Position numbers and translations under genes: made by a program. Under the pieces are notes generated by a model. The model searched no databases. It had not been told where the DNA came from and worked only from the letters and a program-made list of their open reading frames with translations. Source: an uncultured Alphaproteobacteria bacterium (GTDB lineage Bacteria; Pseudomonadota; Alphaproteobacteria; RF32; CAG-239). Taken from it: a stretch of 64,000 bases of DNA. Of the stretch, positions 1 through 8,290 are shown in pieces. The stretch lies in NCBI GenBank assembly GCA_934276635.1, contig CAKQTH010000004.1, positions 1 to 64,000 of the forward strand, in the 5' to 3' direction. Position 1 is the stretch's first letter; every line of letters starts with the position of its first letter.

Positions 1-17
1 ACGACGCAGTGATGCCT

Positions 18-46
18 TGTATATGACATTACTTCCCTCTTGTCAA
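18..46 (-). promoter_or_regulatory. sigma70-type promoter reading out of the left edge
   Basis: On the minus strand, TTGACA (46-41) and TATACA (23-18) are separated by exactly 17 bp, close to the sigma70 consensus. Transcription would start near base 11 and leave the window to the left, so the gene served is not visible. The rest of 1-369 holds AT-rich sequence and the promoter region of the next gene. I see no supported coding sequence there. Confidence 0.55.
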
Positions 47-307
47 TACCCTTTTTCATCTTTTTTTTCACTTTTTTGCAAAAATCGTTCAACCCATTAA
101 AAATCCTAAATAAAAAAGTTCAAAAAAATTTGCGGCGCTTATTTGCTAATTGTTGCCATTTTTGTCTGAGCGCCTCAATCTTTCGCAGCCCTTCTTAATA
201 TCATATTGATTTTACGCACTTTATTATAAGCTCGTCGATTCGCAATATCGGTTCGGCAAAAAATATCACTGCCACTCCTTATATATATGTCGCTCACAGA
301 TATTGTG

Positions 308-339
308 TTGACAAATGTGACAAAATATGTAAATATAAT
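308..339 (+). promoter_or_regulatory. candidate promoter of the ABC-exporter-like gene
   Basis: TTGACA at 308-313 lies upstream of TATAAT at 334-339. The 20-bp spacing is longer than ideal, and a 17-bp alternative ends in AAATAT. The gene's ribosome-binding site AGAGG (356-360) and ATG (370) follow. Confidence 0.35.
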
Positions 340-369
340 ATTATTAATATTGTATAGAGGATAACTATT

Positions 370-2466
370 ATGGCCACAGACAAAACAAACGAATCGAATC
401 TCAGTGAAAATGTCAGCAATGCTTCGTCTGAAGAAAAAGAGCATAAAATCGAGTTGTCCGAAGAAGATTTGCGTGAAGCGCAGCAAAAAATCGAAGATTT
501 AATCAAAATCGACAAGAAAAAGTATCTGGCTTTGGCCGTTACGGGCAGCCTTTTGGGCGCCATTGACAATTTTACCGGAAAAATGATGGCTGGTAATGCC
601 GGATTTTTGTTCGGGAATATTGCAGCCGGCGCCGGTGTATCGTCCGTTTCTTCAATTGAAGAAATGTTTCAGTGTTATATTGCGCAAAAAATTTATCAAA
701 GAACATCTACCTCATTACTCAAAGAGTTTGACCAGCGCTCCCGCAGCGAACGCGCGACCGTGAATCCGGAAGAAATAAATACATATATAAAGACAGCCAG
801 CGATGCGGCCGCAAAATTTTTGGGACAGAAAGCCAATCAGATAAAGGCTTATACCGGCGCGGCAATGGGAATCGGAATCACCGGCGCAGCACTGGCGTCC
901 AACCCTCTTTTGGCCGGTGTAGTTTTCGGAAGTGCCGCCGTTTCAAGCGTTCCGAGTTATTTTATGTTAAAAAAGCTCAAAAATGACAAAGTATATTACA
1001 AAGGCAGTATTGATGAAAAATCAAAAGGCGTTGACACATACAGACGCCAGATGCTTCAAAGCAGCAACCAGATAGAATCCGTGAACGCGCAAGATTTTTC
1101 TTATGAGCAATTCGGCAACAAACAAAAATCTCTGATACAAAAATTTAAAGAATTTACAAAACAGACCACAAAATACACCTTGCCGATGTTCGGTTTGCAG
1201 GCATTATGTACCGCAGGGGTCGCTGCCGCGGCAATTTCCGCCGGGTTGCCCGCTCTTACAACCGTTGCCGCAGTTGCGGGTACCGGCACGGCACTGTATT
1301 CGTTTAATCGAATCACGACCGGACATTTCGGCAGAAAGGAATTTATCGAGACTTTTGCCACCGCTTATAAAAAATTTAAGTCAAAAGTCAAAGATTTCCA
1401 ATATGGCAAAGAGAACATCAACACCAACGCCAATGTTCTGCAGCTTGATCATATTCAATATAAGCACCGCAGCAAAGAAGACGGAAAAATCGGCGAGAGG
1501 CAGGATAAGATATTCTTTAAAAGCGACGAGGTTATTACCTTTAAGCCCGGAGTTTCCATCTTGAGCGGCGGAAGCGGAGCCGGAAAGAGCACTCTGACCG
1601 AACTTTTGATGCACTCCGACGACCTTACCGGCGGAAACATAAAAATCGGCACATTTAACGGAAACAACTTTGAGGGCAAAGACTATAAAGACCTGAACGC
1701 GAAAGCTCTGCCGCAAAATATCGCAATGTCTTTTCAGCGGCCGGAATTTTTGGAAACCTCGATTGATACATTTATCAGACTCGGGAATACGAACGCGCCG
1801 GAAGAAAAAGTTACGGAAATCAAGAAGCTCCTCGGAATCGGGAAAGAAAACGGCGGAACCATTGACGACAAAACCGTGCTTTCTACCGGAACAAAGCTTT
1901 CCGGCGGAGAGCAAACCCGAATCGGGCTGGCTCAGGCATTGATTAAAGATTCGCCGATTATGATTTTGGACGAGCCTACTTCCGGCGTTGATGAAAAAAT
2001 GTCGGCAAATATCGTAAATTATCTGAAAAATCAAAAAGACAAGACCATAATTTATATTACGCACGATCCGCGCGAGATTGAGGCAATCGGAGCGTATCAG
2101 GCGGTTGATATCGGCAAACATTCAAAATCGGACGATGTAAACACTATCAAAAGTTTTGACCTGACGAACAAAAACAACCGCAACAGTTTTATCAAATTTT
2201 TCAGCGACCGCCAGCTCAGTGACGAAAAGCAGGCCGGCGGCATTGAAAAAGGCCGCGTGCGCAAAGAGCTTGACCATGTTCACTCCAGAATGCGCGATAT
2301 GGCTGACAAAAGAATGCAGGAGCGCATCACCAGCGGCGTTCCGATTCGGCAGCAAGATGTTATGGCCGCCAAAAAAATCAAGGGCATTCCCGCAGCCGAG
2401 GCAAAAAAGCAGACAGATGTTTTGTTCAGCCGAATTTCGTCCGCGCGCGGCGGAAGAAATAATTAA
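370..2466 (+). CDS. atypical ABC exporter-like half-transporter (membrane domain fused to ATPase)
   Basis: A 698-aa protein with a C-terminal ABC ATPase. Visible motifs are the Walker A GGSGAGKST at about residue 400, a Q-loop (SFQRPEF), the signature LSGGEQ at about 510, Walker B ILDEP at about 532, the D-loop SGVD and the H-loop THD. The N-terminal 350 residues start with a charged, disordered stretch. They then hold three pairs of Ala/Gly-rich hydrophobic helices (about 50-95, 160-200 and 270-310) separated by long polar helices, which is the layout of a type I exporter membrane domain. Their sequence is degenerate and I do not recognise a subfamily. The roughly 100-residue charged tail after the ATPase is also unusual. 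ATG 370 has AGAGG at a good distance. Substrate unknown. Confidence 0.75.
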   Translation: MATDKTNESNLSENVSNASSEEKEHKIELSEEDLREAQQKIEDLIKIDKKKYLALAVTGSLLGAIDNFTGKMMAGNAGFLFGNIAAGAGVSSVSSIEEMFQCYIAQKIYQRTSTSLLKEFDQRSRSERATVNPEEINTYIKTASDAAAKFLGQKANQIKAYTGAAMGIGITGAALASNPLLAGVVFGSAAVSSVPSYFMLKKLKNDKVYYKGSIDEKSKGVDTYRRQMLQSSNQIESVNAQDFSYEQFGNKQKSLIQKFKEFTKQTTKYTLPMFGLQALCTAGVAAAAISAGLPALTTVAAVAGTGTALYSFNRITTGHFGRKEFIETFATAYKKFKSKVKDFQYGKENINTNANVLQLDHIQYKHRSKEDGKIGERQDKIFFKSDEVITFKPGVSILSGGSGAGKSTLTELLMHSDDLTGGNIKIGTFNGNNFEGKDYKDLNAKALPQNIAMSFQRPEFLETSIDTFIRLGNTNAPEEKVTEIKKLLGIGKENGGTIDDKTVLSTGTKLSGGEQTRIGLAQALIKDSPIMILDEPTSGVDEKMSANIVNYLKNQKDKTIIYITHDPREIEAIGAYQAVDIGKHSKSDDVNTIKSFDLTNKNNRNSFIKFFSDRQLSDEKQAGGIEKGRVRKELDHVHSRMRDMADKRMQERITSGVPIRQQDVMAAKKIKGIPAAEAKKQTDVLFSRISSARGGRNN

Positions 2467-2545
2467 ATTTTCGCATTGTATGATGTTTTTTCTTGAAAAT
2501 TGTTATTTGTTATATAAAATACCTGTTGTTTTTTATAATTTTGTT

Positions 2546-2559
2546 AGGAGGCTAAAATA
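2546..2559 (+). promoter_or_regulatory. infC Shine-Dalgarno and AUA start site
   Basis: A full AGGAGG (2546-2551) with 5-nt spacing precedes ATA (2557-2559). No ATG, GTG or TTG in the right frame is available within usable distance. A strong ribosome site joined to a non-canonical start is the arrangement known for IF-3 autoregulation. Confidence 0.75.
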
Positions 2560-3096
2560 CCAAAAGAATTTACAAATGCGCCAGTACACACAGATGATGG
2601 ACCGCGCATAAATCAAGAAATCAGGGCAAGAGAGATTCGTCTGATTGACGAAAAAGGCGAAAACCGCGGCGTTATGTCTGTTCCACAGGCATTGGCTTTG
2701 GCTGACGAGGCCGGGCTGGATCTTATAGAGATTTCTCCGAATACGAATCCGCCGGTTTGCAAAATTCTCGATTTCGGAAAATATAAATATGAGCAACAGA
2801 AAAAGAAGAATGAGACCAAAAAGAATCAAAAAGTTGTAAATATTAAAGAGCTCAAACTCCGCCCGATGATTGATGTTCACGACTATGAAGTCAAAATCAA
2901 ACAAGCGAAAAAGTTTTTAGCCCAAGGCGACAAGGTCAAGTTTACGATGCGCTTTAAGGGACGCGAGATGAGCGCCAACAACATGGGCAAAACCGTGTTG
3001 GATAAAATTTTGGACGATCTCGAGGGCGTCTGCCGCATCGATTCGGAAGCAAAACTTGAAGGAAAACAAATGAGTATGATTGTTGCGCCGAATTAA
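2557..3096 (+). CDS. infC: translation initiation factor IF-3, apparent AUA start
   Basis: IF-3 binds the 30S subunit and checks start-codon pairing. The first in-frame ATG (2674) would remove the conserved N-terminus. The frame is open upstream to ATA 2557, five bases after a perfect AGGAGG (2546-2551), and the added 39 residues include the family's hallmark GPRINQEIRAREIRLID. The protein is then 179 aa, the normal length. IF-3 genes commonly use a rare start codon such as AUU so that IF-3 represses its own translation, and AUA would serve the same purpose. The C-terminal domain is intact (KFTMRFKGREM). rpmI and rplT, often next to infC, do not follow here. An intrinsic terminator follows at 3116-3149. 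Confidence 0.93.
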   Translation: MPKEFTNAPVHTDDGPRINQEIRAREIRLIDEKGENRGVMSVPQALALADEAGLDLIEISPNTNPPVCKILDFGKYKYEQQKKKNETKKNQKVVNIKELKLRPMIDVHDYEVKIKQAKKFLAQGDKVKFTMRFKGREMSANNMGKTVLDKILDDLEGVCRIDSEAKLEGKQMSMIVAPN

Positions 3097-3115
3097 CAAT
3101 CAAAGATTTTACAAC

Positions 3116-3149
3116 AAATCCCTTCGCTCAAATGCGCGGGGATTTTTTA
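3116..3149 (+). terminator. intrinsic terminator after infC
   Basis: The stem AAATCCC/GGGATTT encloses an inner CGC/GCG pairing and is followed directly by a T-run on the plus strand. Confidence 0.75.
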
Positions 3150-3197
3150 TGCCTCGAATATTCAGTTTTATTTAAGCTTTTTGCGGCAATATATTTT

Positions 3198-3316
3198 CGG
3201 GCAGATGTCGGCGAATAAGGCTGCGCGCCGAATAAACCGAGCCGGTTAAACACATACGGTTTTCTACCATCTGCCCGCCTTTTCGCTCTTTGTACAAATG
3301 CAAAGAGTTTTATTTT
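3198..3316 (+). ncRNA. structured RNA element, copy 1, with its own terminator
   Basis: A perfect 10-bp outer stem (3198-3207 with 3268-3277) closes a three-way junction. P2 is CGGCG/CGCCG (3209-3213, 3226-3230) with a 12-nt loop. P3 is AAACCG/CGGTTT (3234-3239, 3257-3262) with a 17-nt loop. GGCT in the P2 loop (3219-3222) can pair with AGCC in the P3 loop (3240-3243). An intrinsic terminator follows: CTCTTTG/CAAAGAG at 3286-3307, then TTTTATTTT. The same fold recurs at 3465-3542 with compensating changes. This supports an RNA or riboswitch-like element on the plus strand. I do not recognise the class and see no clear promoter. Confidence 0.6.
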
Positions 3317-3371
3317 ATGCGATTTTCAAAAGTTCAGTTTTATTTAACCATTTTCGTATACGATGAAACTC

Positions 3372-3438
3372 GAATATGCCACAAGCATATTCAGGGCTTA
3401 GAAAACCCTTCTATGTGTTTAGTCGTCAGCATACGACT
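3372..3438 (+). other. cluster of three hairpins between the two structured RNA copies
   Basis: Three back-to-back inverted repeats are visible: a perfect 8-bp stem GAATATGC/GCATATTC with loop CACAA (3372-3392), AGGG/CCCT (3393-3409), and AGTCGT/ACGACT with a 6-nt loop (3421-3438). None has a strong T-run. They may belong to the leader of the second RNA copy. A 15-nt block, TTCAGTTTTATTTAA, occurs upstream of copy 1 (3161-3175) and again at 3333-3347. Confidence 0.4.
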
Positions 3439-3464
3439 TTAATTATATGCCGATTTCTGCTCTC

Positions 3465-3567
3465 GGGCGGATGTCGGCGAATAAGGCTGTGCGCTGAATA
3501 AGCCGAGCCGTCTGAATGTATACGGTTTTCGAACATCCGCCCACCTTTATCGGTGGGTTTTTATTTA
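3465..3567 (+). ncRNA. structured RNA element, copy 2, with its own terminator
   Basis: This has the same architecture as the element at 3198-3277. P1 is GGGCGGATGT/ACATCCGCCC (3465-3474, 3533-3542), P2 is CGGCG/CGCTG (3475-3479, 3492-3496), and P3 is AAGCCG/CGGTTT (3500-3505, 3523-3528). The P2 loop (12 nt), P3 loop (17 nt), 3-nt AAT junction and the GGCT/AGCC loop-loop pairing are all kept. A terminator CCCACC/GGTGGG plus T-run (3540-3567) follows, and its 5' arm shares three bases with P1, so the two stems could compete as in a riboswitch expression platform. It sits just upstream of the lipoprotein pseudogene. Confidence 0.6.
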
Positions 3568-3589
3568 ACCAAAAACAAGGATGTTCCAA

Positions 3590-4012
3590 ATGAAAAAACT
3601 GTTCTTATTCTTCTCCCTCTTCATTTTTGCAGGTTCTCTCGGCGGTTGTGCCTCTATTATGCGCGACAGCTCGCAAGCTATCCCCATCAAATCTAATGTG
3701 GAAAAAGTTGACATACAAATAGCCGACAAATCCGGCGATATTATTTTTGACGGACAGGCTCCGACAATCGTAACCCTGAAAGTCGCCGAAGAAGACGGAT
3801 ATTTCAATCCGGCAAGATACACCATTACCGCTTCAAAAGACGGCTATTAAACCACCCTGAAAAGTATTGATTGGCATGTCAGCAAATGGTACGGCATAGG
3901 AAATCTGGCATTCGGCGGCGTCATCGGATATCTGCTGATTGACCCGTTTACAGGCAAAATGTTTTATCTTGACGAAGAGGTCAGCCTCAATATGCGGCCG
4001 GAGAAAAAATAG
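3590..4012 (+). pseudogene. small lipoprotein gene interrupted by an in-frame TAA
   Basis: ATG 3590 begins a lipoprotein signal peptide ending in a lipobox (SLGGCAS), like the GCAS-type small lipoproteins of proteobacteria. The reading stops at TAA 3848-3850 after 86 codons. The same frame then continues for 53 more codons to TAG 4010-4012. That segment carries the family-like C-terminal part (GIGNLAFGGVIGYLLIDPFTG). One base change (for example CAA to TAA) explains the break. The truncated product could still be exported. TAA ends many other genes here, so recoding is unlikely. Two structured RNA elements lie directly upstream. Confidence 0.75.
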
Positions 4013-4027
4013 CCGCGAAATCAGCAC

Positions 4028-4062
4028 AAAAAAAGAGCCCGAATTTCTTCGAGCTCTTTTTT
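4028..4062. terminator. bidirectional terminator between the lipoprotein pseudogene and dnaK
   Basis: The near-perfect inverted repeat AAAAAAGAGC/GCTCTTTTTT around a short loop gives a T-run on either strand, suiting the two converging genes. Confidence 0.75.
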
Positions 4063-4079
4063 CTATCATCAGAAGGAGA

Positions 4080-5981
4080 TTATTTAACCTCTTCAAAGTC
4101 GGCGTCAACAACCTTTTCGTCTTTTGGCTGTTCACCCGTGCTTGCTCCCTGAGCCGCACCGGCATCAGCCGTTGACTGCTGAGCCTTATACATCGCCTCG
4201 CCGAGTTTCATTGAAACCTGCATCAAAGCCTCTGTCTTTGACTTAATCTGGTCAAGATTGTCGGCATCGAGCGCTGTCTTCAAATCTTTGATGGCGTTTT
4301 CGATATTATCCTTGTCGCCGGAAGAAACTTTGTCAGCATTTTCTTTCAAAGTTTTTTCGGTTGTATGGATAAGCGCATCAGCCTGGTTTCTGGCCTCTAC
4401 CAACTCTTTTTTCTTCTTGTCGGCTTCGGCGTTTGCTTCCGCGTCCTTAACCATCTTGTCGATATCGGCATCAGACAAGCCGCCGCTGGCCTGAATGCGA
4501 ATCGCCTGCTCTTTGTTTGTAGCCTTGTCTTTTGCGGAAACATTGACGATACCGTTGGCATCAATATCAAATGTAACCTCAATTTGCGGCATACCGCGCG
4601 GTGCAGGCGGAATTCCTACCAAATCAAACTGACCGAGCAATTTGTTGTCGGCAGCCATTTCACGCTCGCCCTGGAATACTCTGATGGTAACCGCGGTCTG
4701 TCCGTCTTCGGCTGTCGAGAACACCTGAGACTTTCTGGTCGGGATTGTGGTGTTGCGGTCAATCAAACGAGTGAACACACCGCCCAAAGTTTCAATCCCC
4801 AAAGACAACGGCGTAACATCAAGCAGCAATACATCTTTTACATCGCCCATCAAAACGCCGCCCTGAATTGCAGCACCGACGGCAACAACTTCATCAGGGT
4901 TAACGCCTTTATGCGGCTCTTTGCCAAAGATTTCTTTAACTTTTTCCTGAACTTTCGGCATACGGGTCATACCGCCGACCAAAATAACTTCGTTGACATC
5001 AGAAGCGCTCAAGCCTGCGTCTTTCAACGCCTTGCGGCAAGGTTCAACCGTGCGGTCAATCAAATCTTCAACAATCGATTCGAGTTTTGCACGAGTGAGC
5101 TTGATGTTCAAGTGTTTCGGGCCGGTTGCATCAGCAGTAATAAACGGCAGGTTTACATCTGTCTGAGTGGTTGACGACAATTCGATTTTTGCCTTTTCGG
5201 CAGCTTCTTTCAATCTTTGCAAAGCAAGTCTGTCGTTTTTCAAATCAATGCCGGTTTCTTTTTTGAACTCGTCTGCCAAATAAGATACCAAACGCTGGTC
5301 AAAGTCTTCACCGCCGAGGAAAGTATCACCATTTGTCGACTTAACTTCAAAAACGCCGTCGCCGATTTCCAAAATAGAAATATCGAATGTACCGCCGCCG
5401 AGGTCATATACCGCAATTGTGCCCGAAGTCTTTTTATCAAGACCATAAGCAAGCGCTGCCGCAGTCGGCTCGTTGATAATACGCAAAACATCAAGTCCGG
5501 CGATTTTACCGGCATCTTTTGTTGCCTGTCTTTGCGAATCGTTAAAATATGCCGGAACCGTAATAACGGCCTTGTCGATTTTTTCACCCAGATAGCTTTC
5601 GGCATATTCTTTGATTTTTTGCAGAACGATAGCCGAAATCTGCGACGGAGCATATTTTTGACCTTTAACTTCTACCCAAGCGTCACCGTTTTCGCCCTCA
5701 ATGATTTTATAAGGAACCAGCTTGCGGTCTTTTTCAACTTCCGGAGAATTAAAACGACGACCGATTAATCTCTTGATTGCGAACAATGTGTTTTCCGGAT
5801 TTGTAACCGCCTGACGCTTTGCCGGAAATCCGACCAAACGCTCCGTATCCGTAAATGCAACCATTGACGGAGTTGTTCTTGCACCTTCGGTATTTTCCAA
5901 AACTTTGGCTTCTCCGCCTTCCATAACAGCAAAGCAGGAGTTTGTTGTACCTAAATCTATACCAATAACCTTATTGCTCAT
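4080..5981 (-). CDS. dnaK: molecular chaperone DnaK (Hsp70)
   Basis: This is an ATP-driven chaperone that folds and protects proteins with DnaJ and GrpE. The 633-aa product opens with the Hsp70 phosphate-binding motif [17 protein letters not shown] and has the second signature [15 protein letters not shown]. The substrate domain and a Gln/Ala-rich tail ending EEVK follow. I start at ATG 5981, which follows GGAAAGGAAAGAAA; an upstream in-frame ATG would add ten residues that the family lacks. dnaJ, the usual neighbour, is not adjacent, and downstream is only a terminator. A sigma32-like promoter lies at 6031-6059. Confidence 0.97.
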   Translation of the reverse strand: MSNKVIGIDLGTTNSCFAVMEGGEAKVLENTEGARTTPSMVAFTDTERLVGFPAKRQAVTNPENTLFAIKRLIGRRFNSPEVEKDRKLVPYKIIEGENGDAWVEVKGQKYAPSQISAIVLQKIKEYAESYLGEKIDKAVITVPAYFNDSQRQATKDAGKIAGLDVLRIINEPTAAALAYGLDKKTSGTIAVYDLGGGTFDISILEIGDGVFEVKSTNGDTFLGGEDFDQRLVSYLADEFKKETGIDLKNDRLALQRLKEAAEKAKIELSSTTQTDVNLPFITADATGPKHLNIKLTRAKLESIVEDLIDRTVEPCRKALKDAGLSASDVNEVILVGGMTRMPKVQEKVKEIFGKEPHKGVNPDEVVAVGAAIQGGVLMGDVKDVLLLDVTPLSLGIETLGGVFTRLIDRNTTIPTRKSQVFSTAEDGQTAVTIRVFQGEREMAADNKLLGQFDLVGIPPAPRGMPQIEVTFDIDANGIVNVSAKDKATNKEQAIRIQASGGLSDADIDKMVKDAEANAEADKKKKELVEARNQADALIHTTEKTLKENADKVSSGDKDNIENAIKDLKTALDADNLDQIKSKTEALMQVSMKLGEAMYKAQQSTADAGAAQGASTGEQPKDEKVVDADFEEVK

Positions 5982-6030
5982 TTTCTTTCCTTTTCCATAA
6001 AATAGTAGCAAACCTTATTTCTAAGAGCTT

Positions 6031-6059
6031 ATATAGGGAGCGAAAATCAGCTTAGCAAG
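6031..6059 (-). promoter_or_regulatory. heat-shock (RpoH/sigma32-type) promoter of dnaK
   Basis: On the minus strand, CTTG (6059-6056) is followed after 18 bp by CCTATAT (6037-6031). This matches the alphaproteobacterial RpoH pattern of CTTG, 17-18 bp, CYTATNT. It lies about 50 bases upstream of the dnaK start codon, in the 105-bp gap after the phosphorylase gene. Confidence 0.6.
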
Positions 6060-6086
6060 TGTTCGGCAAATTTTTTTTCAGATATT

Positions 6087-7586
6087 TTACGGATTGAAGA
6101 CAACTTTTGTGATTTTGTAGCCGTTATCCGCACCGACAATGGAATTTGCCAATGCAAAATCCGCCGCGCTGCAAGAATAAATTCGATACAGAATATCGCC
6201 TTCCTGAACCATATCGCCGACTTTTTTAAACAAATCGACACCGGCGTCCGGATGCTGTCCCGCACCTGCCCATACGCCGATTTTGATAATGCGCGAGTTA
6301 TCTATCGCCTCAACAACGCCCGAAACGGAAGAGACAATATCTCTGGTCAGATGTCCGAGCTGAGGCTGTGGGTATTTTCCCTGAGCGTTCATAATTCTGT
6401 TCATCGCCTCAAGCGCTTTTCCGCTTTTCAAAAGCTCCTGCGCCACCGCGTATCCCTGTCCACCTCTCAGTTTCGGGTCAAAATCCAAAATTCTGCCGGC
6501 CAAAAACAGAGATTTTTCTTTCAAATCCTGCGGCGCGGCCGGATTACAGCGCAAAACCTGCATCACATCTCTGGCCTCGAGCACCGGACCGACGCCATTT
6601 CCGACCGGTTCCGCACCATCGGTAATCACAACATCAATCACCATCTGCGACATATCGCCGATATATTCTATCAGTTTGCGCAAATGCATTGCCTCGTTCG
6701 TGCTTTTGATTCGCGAATTCCGGCCGACCGGAATATCGACCAACAGGTGAGTAACTCCGGCCGATTTTTTCATTGCCAGCATTGAGGCAACCACATGTTC
6801 CTGCTTGACAATACCGAGCTGGCGCTCAATTGAAAATACCAGTTTGTTGACTTCGGAAATTGAAAGCGCATTATAATACGCAACCGCAGCACGATTTTCT
6901 TTAACCAGCTGCTGAAATTTTCGGTCGTCAAGTTCCACATTTGCCAAAACGCCGAAAGTATCCGCCACGCCGGCGCAAGAAGTCAGCGAACGGGATGCCG
7001 TTTTCGGCATCGGCAAACCATATGCCGCCACAATCGCCATAACGATAATATCGGTTTTGTTTCCGGGAACGCCGCCCAAACAGTGTTGATCAACCACAAT
7101 CCCTTCATCGTCCCAGGTCAAGGCTCTATCGCTGACAAGAGCATTGGTCATCGCCAACACCTCGGTTGCACTCATAAACGATCCGCTGGCAACCAAAAAC
7201 GATGCGATATCCGTGTTTGAGTATCTGCGCGAACCGATATCTTTGATAATCGCTTTATATTCGCTTTCACTGAGAATATTTCCGTTAATTTTCTTTTTGA
7301 CATAACTGAGGCTCGGCGCCGGCGGAGAAAGCGTAATCGTAACATTGGCTCCTTCCGGCAGGCTGATTTGCTGAAATGCCTCATTATTCAGCGCAATTTC
7401 GTTAGGATTTACAATGTTTTCATCTTCCACAATCTGCAAAAACGCATAAATCGGCTGCATTCCGCCATGAATTTCAATTTTGGTAAGAGCCGAAATTTCA
7501 TCTATTTTATAAGAAATGCAATCCTTGTGAATATATGCAAGATTTTCCGAAAACGAGCTTATTGGCAAATGTTTTAATATCAGCAT
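6087..7586 (-). CDS. thymidine phosphorylase family protein (AMP-phosphorylase-like)
   Basis: This is a nucleoside/nucleotide phosphorolysis enzyme that releases a base and a (phospho)ribose-1-phosphate. The 499-aa length is longer than the classic DeoA (about 440) and matches the proteobacterial/archaeal-type branch with an extra N-terminal domain. Family features seen are the glycine-rich CLGGVPGNKTD phosphate-binding stretch, SRSLTSCAGVADTFG, and a C-terminal domain with GAGQHPDAGVDL. Whether the substrate is thymidine or AMP cannot be decided from sequence alone. ATG 7586 follows AAGGA at 7 nt. The gene lies upstream of dnaK on the same strand, but dnaK has its own promoter. Confidence 0.85.
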   Translation of the reverse strand: MLILKHLPISSFSENLAYIHKDCISYKIDEISALTKIEIHGGMQPIYAFLQIVEDENIVNPNEIALNNEAFQQISLPEGANVTITLSPPAPSLSYVKKKINGNILSESEYKAIIKDIGSRRYSNTDIASFLVASGSFMSATEVLAMTNALVSDRALTWDDEGIVVDQHCLGGVPGNKTDIIVMAIVAAYGLPMPKTASRSLTSCAGVADTFGVLANVELDDRKFQQLVKENRAAVAYYNALSISEVNKLVFSIERQLGIVKQEHVVASMLAMKKSAGVTHLLVDIPVGRNSRIKSTNEAMHLRKLIEYIGDMSQMVIDVVITDGAEPVGNGVGPVLEARDVMQVLRCNPAAPQDLKEKSLFLAGRILDFDPKLRGGQGYAVAQELLKSGKALEAMNRIMNAQGKYPQPQLGHLTRDIVSSVSGVVEAIDNSRIIKIGVWAGAGQHPDAGVDLFKKVGDMVQEGDILYRIYSCSAADFALANSIVGADNGYKITKVVFNP

Positions 7587-7707
7587 CAAACAATCCTTTA
7601 TGACAACCTAAACAAATTATATATCAAGTATGCCTTGTTATGTTATATTCCGTGCATAAATTATGAGCGTTGGCTATTAAAATTTAATTAACTTAAGGAG
7701 AAAAATT

Positions 7708-7803
7708 ATGACTTGCAGTATGAACAAAAAAGATTCTATGTCTCAAACCTCTAAATCTTCATCTGAAAAATCATCAGAGAGCAAAAAAGAAAATGCAAGA
7801 TAG
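7708..7803 (+). CDS. 31-aa Ser/Lys-rich small protein
   Basis: A 31-codon frame starts at ATG 7708 after a strong AAGGAG. It ends TAG 7803, 19 bases before a strong intrinsic terminator, so it has a complete gene layout. The peptide is almost entirely Ser, Lys, Glu and Asn, with one Cys and no hydrophobic segment. It is probably soluble or disordered. Function unknown. It is isolated between two leftward genes. Confidence 0.5.
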   Translation: MTCSMNKKDSMSQTSKSSSEKSSESKKENAR

Positions 7804-7822
7804 GCCATAAAAAGCCAAAAAA

Positions 7823-7855
7823 ACATCTCCGATCAAAAGACCGGAGATGTTTTTT
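7823..7855. terminator. intrinsic terminator after the 31-aa gene
   Basis: A 9-bp stem, ACATCTCCG/CGGAGATGT, is followed by six T on the plus strand. A facing leftward gene ends at its edge, so it may serve both. Confidence 0.8.
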
Positions 7856-8196
7856 CATAAAAGGCTTAATATCACATTGCTTAAAATAAACACAGCGATA
7901 GCAGTAATGAGCCATAAAAACGGAAAGAGAATAAAAATTCTTGCATTATTTTTATGATGATACATTTTATATAAACCATATCCGAAAGCCCAACCGACAA
8001 TCGCAAGCATTACACTGTTGTATATGATGTATAATATGAGATTGTTTGTAATAAAATTGCATGTTTTTGCCGCGCACCTTACACCTGTGTACAAACCTTC
8101 AACAAAAGTATAGAAAAGAAAACCATACAAAAGCGCATTAAACGATACCAGCCCAAAATCAAATACTATTAAAAACAACTTTTTTATAACAGACAT
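7855..8196 (-). CDS. small integral membrane protein, unknown
   Basis: A 113-aa protein with three predicted membrane helices (about residues 7-36, 52-76 and 87-113) and a basic loop (YKMYHHKNNAR) before the last. No family recognised. Upstream, GGAGGGAAGAATG gives a strong ribosome site at ATG 8196. It lies in the AT-rich accessory stretch, so a lineage-specific role is likely, but nothing indicates what. Confidence 0.6.
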   Translation of the reverse strand: MSVIKKLFLIVFDFGLVSFNALLYGFLFYTFVEGLYTGVRCAAKTCNFITNNLILYIIYNSVMLAIVGWAFGYGLYKMYHHKNNARIFILFPFLWLITAIAVFILSNVILSLL

Positions 8197-8290
8197 TCTT
8201 CCCTCCTGAAATTATAATAATAAATATAAAAATAACCGCAAGCATTATTTGCCGAAATTTTTAGAATATTCAACTTTTAGCTTTTGTTGT

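Noticed and set aside
175..486. 103-codon leftward frame at the left edge
   Set aside because: It overlaps the promoter and start of the exporter-like gene and has no ribosome site or recognisable content.
3198..3277. Purine riboswitch
   Set aside because: The three-way junction with paired loops is similar, but the conserved purine core sequences are absent and CTACC is on the wrong side and not kept in the second copy.
3848..3850. TAA recoding or alternative genetic code
   Set aside because: TAA, TAG and TGA all end clear housekeeping genes in this window, and no recoding signal is visible after this codon.
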